Assembly: GCA_903828645.1 (NCBI GenBank)
Contig: CAIKNA010000166.1
Location: forward strand, 1 to 40,955
Source: an uncultured Bacteroidales bacterium
GTDB lineage: Bacteria; Bacteroidota; Bacteroidia; Bacteroidales; FEN-979
Direction of reading: 5' to 3'
DNA: 40,955 nucleotides
Shown piece after piece: positions 1 to 9,476 of this stretch (its first letter is position 1; every line of letters starts with the position of its first letter). The notes under the pieces were generated by a model, which worked only from the letters and a program-made list of their open reading frames with translations, was not told where the DNA came from and searched no databases. The translations under genes and the position numbers were made by a program.

Positions 1-1725
1 GGGACGTTTGACGATGCGACCAAGGTCAACCCGAAGTATACTCCGTCGGCATCAGACATAGAAGATGTGCAGGTTGTGCTGACCATGACGGTCACGGGCA
101 CGGCGGCCTGTCCGGTACAGACGGACCAGCTGGTCCTGACGATCTGGAAGCAGGTCACGGCCTTTGCAGGTCAGGACGGCAGTTCGTGTGCGAACACGGC
201 GTACCATGTCACGGATGCGCATGCGACCAACTATACGAGCGTAGCCTGGACGATCAGCCAGGGCACGGGCAGTCTTGCGGGGGCGAATACCCTTGCCCCG
301 ATCTACACCCCTGGGCTGAATGAAACGGGTGCGGTGATCCTCACCCTCACGGCGCAGCCCATCGGCACGTGTCCACAGGCCACCGACCAGGTGACCATCA
401 CCTATCTCACCGCACCAACGGCAAATGCCGGTTCAGATGGAACGACCTGCGAAGAGATGACTTATACTGTAAGCGGTTCTTCGGCGACAAACTCTACTTC
501 AGTGCACTGGACGACAAACGGTACAGGAATACTTACCGGTGAAACAACTTTTACACCAACCTATACCCCGGCTGCCGGTGAACTTGGCCAGGTAATACTG
601 ACGCTTAATGCAACCGGCGCCAGCGAGTGCCCGGTTGCCACTGACCAGATGATCCTGACGATCCTGCCAAAAGCCATGGTCAATGCAGGAACAGATGCCA
701 CCATCTGCGAGAATACATCCTATATGGTCAGCAGTGCGACAGCCGCACATTATTCATCGCTGTTGTGGACTGCTCCCGGACCCGGTGTGCTTTCTGGGGA
801 AACTTCGTTGACTCCGACCTATGCACCTGCACCCGGCCAAACTGGCGATATAACGCTGACACTGACAGCAGGCGGTATTTCACCTTGCCTTGCAGCCATC
901 GATGGAATGATCCTTCATATCCTGCCGGCAGCAATTGCCCACGCAGGCAATGATGCCACCATCTGTGAAGGTTCAGATTACCAGTTAACCGGTACTTCTG
1001 CACCAAACAGTTCCGGTGTTGAATGGACAACCTCCGGTACAGGGACATTCTCCAACATCCACGCACTTGACCCAATCTATACCCCAAGCCCTGCCGATAT
1101 TGGTGCGGGAACGGTCACTCTGACGATTCATGCCGCAGGAAATGCGCCCTGTGCAACTGCCAGCGATGACATGATCCTGACCATCGTACCTGCTCCTGTA
1201 GCGGATGCGGGTCAGGATGCCACGATTTGCGAAACGTCGACAAGTTATGTCTGCAACGCAGTGGCATCGAATTATACCAGCTTCTATTGGTCAACAACGG
1301 GTACAGGAACATTCACAGATATTCATACCCTGAATCCGATCTATATTCCAAGTCTGGCTGATCAGGCAGCAGGTTGTGTTTACCTCGTGCTGCACGTGAG
1401 CGCTCATGCTCCGTGTGAAGCGATCACAGATACAATGAAACTTTGTATCAGCCGCATTCCATTGGCCAATGCCGGCCCGGATGATATGATTTGCCAGGGA
1501 TTTGCTTACCAGCTAAGCGGATCAACAGCCTTGTATTATGGTGACCTTACCTGGACGACTTCAGGAACCGGAACCTTCAACAATAACAAAATCCTTCACC
1601 CGGTCTACACTCCCAGCCTGGCAGATTTCACAGCCGGCAGCGTCATCCTGAAGTTGAACCTTACAGCCAATTCACCCTGTCCGAATACAAGTGATGAAAT
1701 GACCCTGCAGATTCACCCGAACCCG
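1..1725 (+). repeat. Array A: ~260-bp PKD/Ig-like coding repeats
   Basis: A partial unit plus about six full units of 258-264 bp inside the giant adhesin. Each has AGxDxxxC, a central WTTxGTGxF or similar, a YTPxxxD motif and a CxxxxDxMxLxI end. Units differ a lot in sequence, which suggests an old array. The first unit and a half (to about 415) is noticeably richer in G+C at third positions than the rest. Confidence 0.8.
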
Positions 1726-4700
1726 ATAGCAACAGCATCGCTTGTAAACAATGTGAAGTGCAATGGTTTCAGCGATGGATCAGTTAAGGTGACTGTTACC
1801 AGCGGAACTCCGGAATATACCTACCTCTGGAGTGACGGACAGACAACGTCAACGGCAACCGGCCTGGCTGCCGGTACTTATACCGTGACAGTGACCGATC
1901 ACTTTGGCTGCAAGGGAACATCCAGTGCAACTGTGGCGATCAATCCGCTTCCGGTGCTGGTGATCACAAACCCTGCTGCCGTTTGCGAACCCAACACGGT
2001 GAACCTTACGGATCCTTCTGTCACTACAGGCAGTACTTTATATGGGGCCATCCTTAGTTACTGGCTTGATGCCGGTGCAACATCATCGATGACACATCCA
2101 TCCACCGCAGGGGCAGGAACATATTACATCAAGGCGACCACCTTCCCAGGTTGTTATGATATCAAACCTGTAACGGTAATTGTAAATCCTTTACCGGATG
2201 CAGTTGCCGGTGCCGACAGGGAAATATGTCTGAATACAGCCACTACTCTTGGTGCAACTGCCATACCTGGCAACACTTACAGCTGGACATCAGTACCTGC
2301 AGGATTTACGTCAAGCCTGGCAAATCCGACCGTCACCCCGTTGATAACAACTACTTACACCCTGGTGGAAACAATTACTCTTACCGGATGTACCAATACG
2401 CACAGCGTAAAGGTTACTGTTGATCCTACGTCCGTTGGAGGAGCCATCGCTTCGGATCAGACGATCTGTACAGGTACTTCACCTGCCAACCTTACTTTGA
2501 GCGGAAACACAGGTTCTGTGGTGAAATGGCAGAAATCAACTGATGCCGCATTCACTTCACCAATCGACATAGCTGTCACATCACTGACACTCTCTGGCTC
2601 GACCATTGGCAATCTGACCACGAATACCTATTTCAGGGCAATCGTTCAAAGCGGCGTATGCAACTCCGTTGCTTCAAACTATGTGTTGATTACAGTCAAT
2701 CCTGCCGGACAGGTGAATCAACCGGCTCTCCTGGTTGTTTGCAATGGTTCAGGGGCATCGGTAATATTCGAGACTACCAACAATAGCGGAACTACGGCCT
2801 ATTCCTGGACCAACACAACAACTAGCATCGGGCTAGGTGCCAGTGGAACAGGCAACATATCCTTTACTGCAACCAATACCGGCACTACAGCGGTAGTGGC
2901 CACGATCGAGGTTACACCGACATACATTTACAATGGCGTAAGTTGCATTGGACAATCGAAGACCTTCACAATCACCGTGAATCCCTCGGGTCAGGTCAAT
3001 GATATAGGAAACCAGGTTGTATGCAATGGTTCACTCACAACCCCGGTGTCCTTCTCCACTGTCAATAGCGGTGGAAACACGACCTATACCTGGACAAACA
3101 ACGTGGCAGGGATCGGACTTGCCGCCAGCGGCACCGGTAACATAGACGCATTTACTGCCATCAACACAGGCACTGCGCCCGTTATTGCCACCATTACTGT
3201 GACACCGGTCTTTGAAAAGAAATCGGTAAGCTGTGTCGGCATTTCCAAGACGTTCACATTTACAGTCAACCCTTCGGGACAGGTTACTGCTCCTGTCAGC
3301 CAGGTTGTTTGCAATGGAGCACTCACAACTGCCGTAATCTTTATCACCAACAATACAGGCGGAACCACTTCCTATACCTGGACAAACAACACGCCCAGCA
3401 TCGGCCTTGCGGCAAGCGGTTCGGGCAACATCCTTGCATTCTCCGCCATCAACACCGGTACGGCACCGGTTATGGCAACCATTGTTGTAACTCCAGTCTT
3501 TACAAACGGATCCGTGAGTTGTTCCGGGCTTGCCAAATCATTCACCATTACGGTAAATCCTTCCGGACAGGTATTCAAACCGGCTGATCAGGTAGTTTGC
3601 AACGGTGCCCTTACCAATGCAGTAACCTTCACGACGAACAACATCGTTGGAACCACCACTTACACCTGGACCAACAACACGACCAGCATTGGACTCGGAG
3701 CCAGCGGATCAGGTAATATTCCTGCGTTTAGCGCTTTCAACAGCGGCAGTGTGCCGGTGGTGGCAACGGTCACAGTAACGCCTCATTTCATCAATGGTGC
3801 GCCTGCATGTGACGGAACTCCACAAATATTCACCATCACGGTCAACCCGACCGGACAAGTGAATGATCCTGCCGACCAGGTCGTTTGTGACGGGTCACTT
3901 ACATCAGGGATCATCTTTACCACGAGCAACACTGTTGGAACCACTACCTACACCTGGACCAACAACACGACCAGCATCGGTCTGGCTGCCAGTGGTTCCG
4001 GCAACATCGCAGCGTTTACCGCCATCAATACCGGTAGTGTGCTTGTTGTTGCGACGGTTACTGTTACACCTCATTTTACGTATGGTTCCCATACTTGTGA
4101 CGGGCCTGTCCAGACCTTGACCATCACGGTTAACCCCAGGCCGCTCCTGGTAACCCACCCGCAGGAAGTATGTTCACCAAACAAGGTTGATCTTACAGCC
4201 GCGACAGTTACAGCAGGCTCGACGCCCGGGCTGGCTTTCACCTACTGGACCGATGCTGCGGCAACGATAGCATATCCCACACCTACTGCAGCCACGACAG
4301 GTACCTATTATATTAAGGGAACGATCCCTGCAACCGGGTGTTATACCATCCAGCCGGTAACAGTCAATATCCATCCGCTACCAACCGTATTTGCCGGAAC
4401 CGGAAGCGGAAGCTATTGTGCGGGAGGCCCCGGACTGCTTGTTGGCCTCAATGGCTCGCAGATTGGAGTCAACTATACATTATGGTATGGATGCTGCACA
4501 CCGGTCGGAGTTACTGTCGCAGGAACAGGAGGACCGATTAATTTCGGTTATCAAACGACCGCGGGCTATTATTCCGTTCTCGCAGAGGATGCAACTACAA
4601 GTTGTTACAACTGGATGTATAATTGCATTATCATCTACATCAATCCTTTGCCTGCTGCCTATGATGTAACCGGAAGCGGAAGCTATTGTGCCGGTGCAAC

Positions 4701-7700
4701 AGGTGTGGTTGTCGGACTTTCTGGATCACAGGTTGGAGTAAACTACACCCTTGTTCCGGGAGGAACCGTTGTTGCCGGAACGGGAAGCGGCATCAGTTTC
4801 GGTTTGCATACTACAGGAACCTATACCGTGACCGCAAAGAATGCGACAACAAACTGCATCAATTCCATGAATGGTTCAGCCGTGATAACGATGAATCCAT
4901 TACCGGCAGCACTTGCAGGATCCGACAGGCTAATCTGCCTGAATGCAGGTACCCAGATCGGTGCACCCCCCGTTTCCGGAAGTACATATAACTGGACTTC
5001 AGCTCCGGCAGGATTTTCTTCGACCATAGCCAATCCTGTGGTCACGCCGCTTGTAACAACCACCTATACTGTAACAGAGACCATCACGGCCACAGGATGT
5101 TCCAACTCACACAGCGTGGTGGTAACGGTGAATCCATTACCGGCCGCAACCGCCGGAAGCGACAGGGGAATCTGCCTGAATGCCTCCACCCAGATTGGTG
5201 CGGCTTCAGTTCCTGGAAACACCTACAACTGGACCTCGGTACCGGCAGGATTTGTTTCGACTGTAGCCAACCCGACGGTATCTCCGCTTGTAACAACGAC
5301 GTACACTTTAATTGAAACCATTACTGCCACTGGATGCACCAACACGCACCAGGTTGTGGTTACAGTGAATCCGTTGCCCGCGGCTGTTGCAGGTGCCGAC
5401 AGGTCAATCTGCCTGAATTCATCAACCCAGGTCGGTGGAGTTACAGTTCCCGGAAGTACTTACAGTTGGACCTCGGTGCCATCAGGGTTTACATCTTCGG
5501 TTGCCAATCCGACAGTAACCCCGCTGGTCACAACGACCTATGTTGTTACAGAAACCAATGCGACCACAGGATGTACCAATACAAACAGGGTGGTGGTATC
5601 TGTGAATCCTTTGCCAGCTGCAGTCGCAGGTGCCGACAGGGCCATTTGTGTGAATGCAAATACCCAGATAGGCGCGGTTGCAATTCCAGGTAACACTTAC
5701 AGTTGGACTTCATTACCGAATGGATTTACCTCAACCCTGGCAAATCCAACGGTAAGCCCTGTCGTTACGACCACCTACACGATAACAGAGACCATTACAG
5801 CCACCGGATGCACCAATACGCACCAGGTTGTGGTGACGGTGAATCCTTTACCGTCCGCAGTTGCAGGAGCTGATAGGGCCATCTGCCTTAATGCAACCAC
5901 CCAGATCGGAGGGGTTGCAATTCCCGGAAACACTTATAACTGGACTTCTGTACCTGTTGGATTTACTTCAACACTGGCAAATCCAACAGTAAGCCCAACC
6001 GTTACAACCACCTACACGGTAACAGAGTCTATTACCGTTACCGGATGCACCAATACGCATAATGTGTTGGTTACCGTGAATCCGTTACCGGCTGCAATTG
6101 CAGGGACAGACAGGGCAATCTGCCTGAACGGAAACTCCCAGATCGGAGCGCCAGCAGTACCCGGAAGCACTTACAGCTGGACTTCAAACCCTGCTGGATT
6201 TACTTCAACCACCTCCAATCCCACGGTAGCGCCCCTGGTAACGACCAATTATACGGTAACCGAGACCATTACGGCAACAGGATGCACGAATACGCACAGC
6301 GTGGTGGTTACGGTGAATCCATTGCCTGGTGCAATAGCGGGAACCGACAGGTCTGTCTGTCTGAATTCAACCACCCAGATTGGTGCCCCTGCAGTTTCGG
6401 GCAGCACGTACAGTTGGATTTCAATACCTTCAGGATTTACTTCGACCACGGCCAATCCCACGGTCACCCCGCTGGTAACGACCACCTATACGGTAACCGA
6501 GATCATCACGGCAACCGGATGCACCAATACGCACAGCGTGGTGGTTACGGTGAATCCATTGCCGGCCGCAGTCACAGGAACCGACAGGGCCATCTGCCTG
6601 AATGGCAGCACCCAGATCGGTACGACAGCAGTCTCCGGGAGTACATTCTCCTGGACTTCAACTCCTGCAGGATTTACTTCGACCTTATCCAATCCAACTG
6701 TTAGTCCTGTTGTAACAACAACTTATACGTTGACGGAAACCATCACAGCCACCGGGTGTACCAATACACATCAGGTCTTGGTTACAGTGAATCCTTTACC
6801 GGGGGCGGCTGCAGGATCCGACCGGACGATCTGCTCAAACTCAGCAACCCAGATCGGTGCTGCTGCAATTCCTGGTAGTACATACAGCTGGACATCAAAC
6901 CCGGCAGGATTTTTCTCCTCTGAATCGAATCCAACTGTCAGTCCTCTGGTAACGACCACCTATACGGTTGTGGAAACCATCACCGCAACCGGATGCAGCA
7001 ATTCACATCAGGTTGTGGTTAATGTGAATCCCATACCGGCCGCAGCCACGGGAGTCGACAGGGCGATCTGCCTTAATGGAAGCACCCAGATCGGTTCAAC
7101 CGCTGTCGCCGGAAACAGCTACAGCTGGATATCATCCCCGGCAGGATTTACTTCCACCGCATCAAATCCGACGGTCAGCCCTGTGGTCACGACAACTTAC
7201 ACGTTAACTGAGACCATCATCGCTACCGGATGTTCCAACATGCACAGCGTTGTGGTTACTGTTAATCCTTTGCCGGCTGCAACCGCAGGAACCGACAGGG
7301 CCATCTGCTTAAATACAACCACCCAGATCGGAGCTTCTGCAGTTCCTGGAAGCACTTACAACTGGACCTCAGCCCCCGCCGGATTTACTTCGACGGAAGC
7401 CAATCCTACTGTCAGCCCGCTCGTAACAACGACCTACACTGTTACGGAGATCATAACGGCTACCGGATGTACCAATACTCATCATGTTTTGGTAACGGTA
7501 AATCCATTGCCGGCTGCAATCGCAGGAGCTGACAGGGCAATCTGCCAGAACGGAAGCACCCAGATCGGTACGGCTTCAATTCCGGGAAGCACTTACAGCT
7601 GGACTTCAGTTCCGATAGGATTTACTTCAACGGAAGCCAGTCCAACGGTAAGTCCTATGGTTACGACAACGTATACTGTTGTGGAAACCATTGCTTCCAC

Positions 7701-9054
7701 CGGGTGTACCAACTCCCATAGTGTTGTGGTAACAGTGAATCCAAAACCACTCCTGGTCATCACGAACCCTGCACCGGTTTGTTCGCCGAACAGGGTTGAT
7801 ATCGGTGCTGGTTCGGTCACTGCAGGCAGCACGCTTTATAACGCCGCATTGAGCTACTGGCTCGACGCTGCTGCCACGGTTCCGATGAACAATCCTTCTG
7901 CTGCCGGTACGGGGACCTATTATATCAAGGCCACCACGCTTGCGGGATGTTACGACATCAAACCGGTTACTGTTGTTGTCAATCCATTGCCAACCTTGTA
8001 CCTTGGCACGGGCAGCGGAAGCTATTGTGCAGGCGGAGCTGGTCTTGTAGTAGGCCTCAGCGGTTCCCAGTTGGGTGTCAACTATACCCTCTGGAATGGA
8101 TGCTGCACTCCGCTGGGAATCACGGTTGCAGGAACCGGAGGACCGATTACATTCAGTCCGCCTCAAACAACCGCCGGGTACTATTCGGTGCATGCCGAGA
8201 ATGCAACAACAGGTTGTGTTAACATGATGAATAATTGTATCCTCATCACCATAGATCCGTTGTTGCCTGTGAGCGTGTCGATCGCGGCATCAGAAAACCC
8301 GGCTCCGGCAGGGGCTGTGGTTACATTCACTGCAACTCCTATAAATGGAGGCGCTTCCCCATCCTATCAATGGAAGGTGAACGGCATAAACGTTGGAACA
8401 AACATGGCCTCTTATGCCTATATCCCTGCAACCGGCGATGAGATCCTCTGTGTGCTTACTTCCAATGCATCCTGTACTTCGGGGAATCCGGCGGTTTCGA
8501 ACACCGTGATCATGGGTATCCCTGCAGCCATCACTGTTACAGGAGCTGTTGTAAATGGACAGACCAAATGCTACAGTGCCACGCAGGTACTTACCGTTGC
8601 AGGCAATGGTACTACTTTTATCGTTCAGAACGGCGGCAGTGCGACAATGATCGCCGGGCAGGATATTCATTATCTGCCCGGTACTGCGGTTCAGCCTGGT
8701 GGTTACATGCACGGATATATTACGGCCAACAACGCGTACTGCGGTCAAAGCCCATCCATCGTAACCGTACCCACCGGTGAAGCGGAACCTGTTTTCAATT
8801 CGGATCAGACTTTCTTTATCATCTACCCGAACCCCACAACCGGAAACTTTACACTTGAACAAAAAGGTGAAAAAGTATATGGTAAAGTGAAGGTGGAAAT
8901 TTACGGGATGCGCGGAGACAGATTGATGACCGGCGAGATGATAGGAGAGAAGAAGCACCAGTTCTGGATGTCAGACCTGCCGTCTGGGCTCTATTTTGTC
9001 AAAGTTGTCGCCGATGGATATGTAGAGACCTTCAAACTTGTGAAAACAAGATAG
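1..9054 (+). CDS. Giant repeat-rich T9SS-secreted surface adhesin, 5' end outside window
   Basis: The frame is open from the first base, and its first residues fit the repeat pattern that follows, so the start lies upstream; the GTG at 67 is internal. At least 3017 residues are visible. Order: about six PKD/Ig-like repeats of 86-88 aa (nt 1-1725, each with an AGxDxxxC motif); a SprB-like repeat (about 1723-1950, with NGFSDGS and GTYTVTVTD); an Ig-like block; one early copy of a 79-aa repeat (around 2197-2427); five 94-96 aa repeats beginning GQV (2707-4137); two Gly-rich SGSYCAG blocks; twelve 79-aa repeats (4906-7749); a repeat of the earlier Ig and SGSYCAG blocks; an Ig domain with YQWKVNG (8263-8520); a Gly-rich cap (8524-8745); and a T9SS type A sorting domain (about 8797-9051, YPNPTTG to LPSGLYFVKV). 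Such proteins are exported by T9SS and attached to or released from the surface; adhesion or gliding is inferred. A terminator follows. Confidence 0.9.
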   Translation, partial: GTFDDATKVNPKYTPSASDIEDVQVVLTMTVTGTAACPVQTDQLVLTIWKQVTAFAGQDGSSCANTAYHVTDAHATNYTSVAWTISQGTGSLAGANTLAPIYTPGLNETGAVILTLTAQPIGTCPQATDQVTITYLTAPTANAGSDGTTCEEMTYTVSGSSATNSTSVHWTTNGTGILTGETTFTPTYTPAAGELGQVILTLNATGASECPVATDQMILTILPKAMVNAGTDATICENTSYMVSSATAAHYSSLLWTAPGPGVLSGETSLTPTYAPAPGQTGDITLTLTAGGISPCLAAIDGMILHILPAAIAHAGNDATICEGSDYQLTGTSAPNSSGVEWTTSGTGTFSNIHALDPIYTPSPADIGAGTVTLTIHAAGNAPCATASDDMILTIVPAPVADAGQDATICETSTSYVCNAVASNYTSFYWSTTGTGTFTDIHTLNPIYIPSLADQAAGCVYLVLHVSAHAPCEAITDTMKLCISRIPLANAGPDDMICQGFAYQLSGSTALYYGDLTWTTSGTGTFNNNKILHPVYTPSLADFTAGSVILKLNLTANSPCPNTSDEMTLQIHPNPIATASLVNNVKCNGFSDGSVKVTVTSGTPEYTYLWSDGQTTSTATGLAAGTYTVTVTDHFGCKGTSSATVAINPLPVLVITNPAAVCEPNTVNLTDPSVTTGSTLYGAILSYWLDAGATSSMTHPSTAGAGTYYIKATTFPGCYDIKPVTVIVNPLPDAVAGADREICLNTATTLGATAIPGNTYSWTSVPAGFTSSLANPTVTPLITTTYTLVETITLTGCTNTHSVKVTVDPTSVGGAIASDQTICTGTSPANLTLSGNTGSVVKWQKSTDAAFTSPIDIAVTSLTLSGSTIGNLTTNTYFRAIVQSGVCNSVASNYVLITVNPAGQVNQPALLVVCNGSGASVIFETTNNSGTTAYSWTNTTTSIGLGASGTGNISFTATNTGTTAVVATIEVTPTYIYNGVSCIGQSKTFTITVNPSGQVNDIGNQVVCNGSLTTPVSFSTVNSGGNTTYTWTNNVAGIGLAASGTGNIDAFTAINTGTAPVIATITVTPVFEKKSVSCVGISKTFTFTVNPSGQVTAPVSQVVCNGALTTAVIFITNNTGGTTSYTWTNNTPSIGLAASGSGNILAFSAINTGTAPVMATIVVTPVFTNGSVSCSGLAKSFTITVNPSGQVFKPADQVVCNGALTNAVTFTTNNIVGTTTYTWTNNTTSIGLGASGSGNIPAFSAFNSGSVPVVATVTVTPHFINGAPACDGTPQIFTITVNPTGQVNDPADQVVCDGSLTSGIIFTTSNTVGTTTYTWTNNTTSIGLAASGSGNIAAFTAINTGSVLVVATVTVTPHFTYGSHTCDGPVQTLTITVNPRPLLVTHPQEVCSPNKVDLTAATVTAGSTPGLAFTYWTDAAATIAYPTPTAATTGTYYIKGTIPATGCYTIQPVTVNIHPLPTVFAGTGSGSYCAGGPGLLVGLNGSQIGVNYTLWYGCCTPVGVTVAGTGGPINFGYQTTAGYYSVLAEDATTSCYNWMYNCIIIYINPLPAAYDVTGSGSYCAGATGVVVGLSGSQVGVNYTLVPGGTVVAGTGSGISFGLHTTGTYTVTAKNATTNCINSMNGSAVITMNPLPAALAGSDRLICLNAGTQIGAPPVSGSTYNWTSAPAGFSSTIANPVVTPLVTTTYTVTETITATGCSNSHSVVVTVNPLPAATAGSDRGICLNASTQIGAASVPGNTYNWTSVPAGFVSTVANPTVSPLVTTTYTLIETITATGCTNTHQVVVTVNPLPAAVAGADRSICLNSSTQVGGVTVPGSTYSWTSVPSGFTSSVANPTVTPLVTTTYVVTETNATTGCTNTNRVVVSVNPLPAAVAGADRAICVNANTQIGAVAIPGNTYSWTSLPNGFTSTLANPTVSPVVTTTYTITETITATGCTNTHQVVVTVNPLPSAVAGADRAICLNATTQIGGVAIPGNTYNWTSVPVGFTSTLANPTVSPTVTTTYTVTESITVTGCTNTHNVLVTVNPLPAAIAGTDRAICLNGNSQIGAPAVPGSTYSWTSNPAGFTSTTSNPTVAPLVTTNYTVTETITATGCTNTHSVVVTVNPLPGAIAGTDRSVCLNSTTQIGAPAVSGSTYSWISIPSGFTSTTANPTVTPLVTTTYTVTEIITATGCTNTHSVVVTVNPLPAAVTGTDRAICLNGSTQIGTTAVSGSTFSWTSTPAGFTSTLSNPTVSPVVTTTYTLTETITATGCTNTHQVLVTVNPLPGAAAGSDRTICSNSATQIGAAAIPGSTYSWTSNPAGFFSSESNPTVSPLVTTTYTVVETITATGCSNSHQVVVNVNPIPAAATGVDRAICLNGSTQIGSTAVAGNSYSWISSPAGFTSTASNPTVSPVVTTTYTLTETIIATGCSNMHSVVVTVNPLPAATAGTDRAICLNTTTQIGASAVPGSTYNWTSAPAGFTSTEANPTVSPLVTTTYTVTEIITATGCTNTHHVLVTVNPLPAAIAGADRAICQNGSTQIGTASIPGSTYSWTSVPIGFTSTEASPTVSPMVTTTYTVVETIASTGCTNSHSVVVTVNPKPLLVITNPAPVCSPNRVDIGAGSVTAGSTLYNAALSYWLDAAATVPMNNPSAAGTGTYYIKATTLAGCYDIKPVTVVVNPLPTLYLGTGSGSYCAGGAGLVVGLSGSQLGVNYTLWNGCCTPLGITVAGTGGPITFSPPQTTAGYYSVHAENATTGCVNMMNNCILITIDPLLPVSVSIAASENPAPAGAVVTFTATPINGGASPSYQWKVNGINVGTNMASYAYIPATGDEILCVLTSNASCTSGNPAVSNTVIMGIPAAITVTGAVVNGQTKCYSATQVLTVAGNGTTFIVQNGGSATMIAGQDIHYLPGTAVQPGGYMHGYITANNAYCGQSPSIVTVPTGEAEPVFNSDQTFFIIYPNPTTGNFTLEQKGEKVYGKVKVEIYGMRGDRLMTGEMIGEKKHQFWMSDLPSGLYFVKVVADGYVETFKLVKTR
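2707..4137 (+). repeat. Array B: five ~288-bp GQV repeats
   Basis: Five consecutive coding units start with a GQV codon triplet at 2707, 2989, 3277, 3565 and 3853, giving periods of 282, 288, 288 and 288 bp. Each unit carries VVCNG (VVCDG in the last), a YTWTNN- or YSWTNT-type motif, an S/GIGLxASGxGNI motif and an ITVNP- or FTVNP-type end. The fold is probably Ig/PKD-like. Confidence 0.85.
4138..4650 (+). repeat. Duplicated two-domain block, copy 1 (Ig-like plus SGSYCAG domain)
   Basis: An Ig-like segment starting PLLVTHP (with TYYIKG and VNIHPLP) is followed by a Gly-rich domain with GTGSGSYCAGG, GSQIGVNYTLW, GCCTP and a TTAGYYSV motif. The same pair in the same order recurs at about 7747-8262. 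A shortened SGSYCAG unit also follows here at 4654-4905. Confidence 0.8.
4906..7749 (+). repeat. Array C: twelve exact 237-bp (79-aa) repeats
   Basis: The Asp codon of the AGxDR motif falls at 4924, 5161, 5398, 5635, 5872, 6109, 6346, 6583, 6820, 7057, 7294 and 7531, every step exactly 237 bp. Each unit contains AGxDRxICxN, Y(S/N)WTS-type, NPTVxPxVTTTYT, ATGC(T/S)N and VTVNPLP motifs, with two Cys that could pair. A thirteenth copy stands alone with its Asp codon at 2215. No unit has an indel. Confidence 0.95.
7747..8262 (+). repeat. Duplicated two-domain block, copy 2
   Basis: Second copy of the Ig-like plus SGSYCAG pair, beginning PLLVITNPAPVC and including GTGSGSYCAGG, GVNYTLWNGCCTP and TTAGYYSVHAENATTGC. 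Together with copy 1 it brackets the 12-unit array. The Ig-like half also resembles the segment at 1951-2196. Confidence 0.8.
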
Positions 9055-9075
9055 TACCCCCAACCCTGAATACTG

Positions 9076-9126
9076 AACCCGGAGGAATGGCCTTGAATGG
9101 CCTGCCTTCCGGGTTTTGTTTTTTCT
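9076..9126 (+). terminator. Hairpin terminator after the giant adhesin
   Basis: About 20 nt after the stop codon, AACCCGGAGG can pair with CCTTCCGGGTT with one bulge, an inner GGCC pair may stack in the loop, and a T-rich run (TTTTGTTTTTT) follows. This is the layout of an intrinsic terminator and separates the adhesin from the next gene. Confidence 0.75.
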
Positions 9127-9476
9127 GGCAACGTTTCTGTATCAAAGGTTTAAAACCAACCAGGGAGAAAACAATACTTTACTCGTGTTAATTCTACTTT
9201 TAGACTTTAGGAATAGTTGTGTTTATTCAATTAAAATTGTGGTTGCCATGGGATATGGATTTCCATGTGTGTAAGATGCAGTTTTGAAAAGCATTGATAT
9301 TCATCTGTATATAAAACAGGGAGGGGTAATATTAGGTATTTTGAAAACCATACTCTATATTTGTGTTGAAACTGGCGTCAAAAAAAGTAGTCTTTAGAGG
9401 TGCCCTTCAGTCTACATCCGTAGTATTCGTGTTCTATTTTATTTTACGCATCATCCAAACCAAATACCTCTTTATA
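9127..9476. other. Intergenic region upstream of the first beta-helix gene
   Basis: AT-rich and without a credible gene. The only interpretable content is a TATATTTG box at 9356-9363 and the leader that follows it. CATGG at 9247 and CCATG at 9263 form a weak inverted repeat of unknown meaning. Confidence 0.5.
9356..9363 (+). promoter_or_regulatory. Probable -7 box (TATATTTG) for the first beta-helix gene
   Basis: Matches the Bacteroidota -7 consensus TAnnTTTG. No good TTTG lies at the usual 17-23 nt upstream spacing (the nearest TTG, at 9341, is too close), so the match is partial. It is supported by the following leader (TGGCGTCAAAAAA and GAGGTGCC), which aligns with the leader behind the strong promoter at 27262-27293. 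The start codon is about 113 nt further on. Confidence 0.5.

Noticed and set aside
4906-7749. Regular repeats as a CRISPR array
   Set aside because: The repeats are 237 bp long, in frame, and encode a conserved protein motif with no spacers.
7627-8958. Long minus-strand frames of 188 and 222 codons across the adhesin
   Set aside because: They are antisense shadows of the repetitive plus-strand gene, with no start signal, no recognisable domain and skewed composition.
9363-9476. Longer start of the first beta-helix gene at the GTG in 9363
   Set aside because: The extra 38 codons lie over the -7 box and leader and put the signal peptide in the interior; the ATG at 9477 gives a normal signal peptide like that of the paralog.
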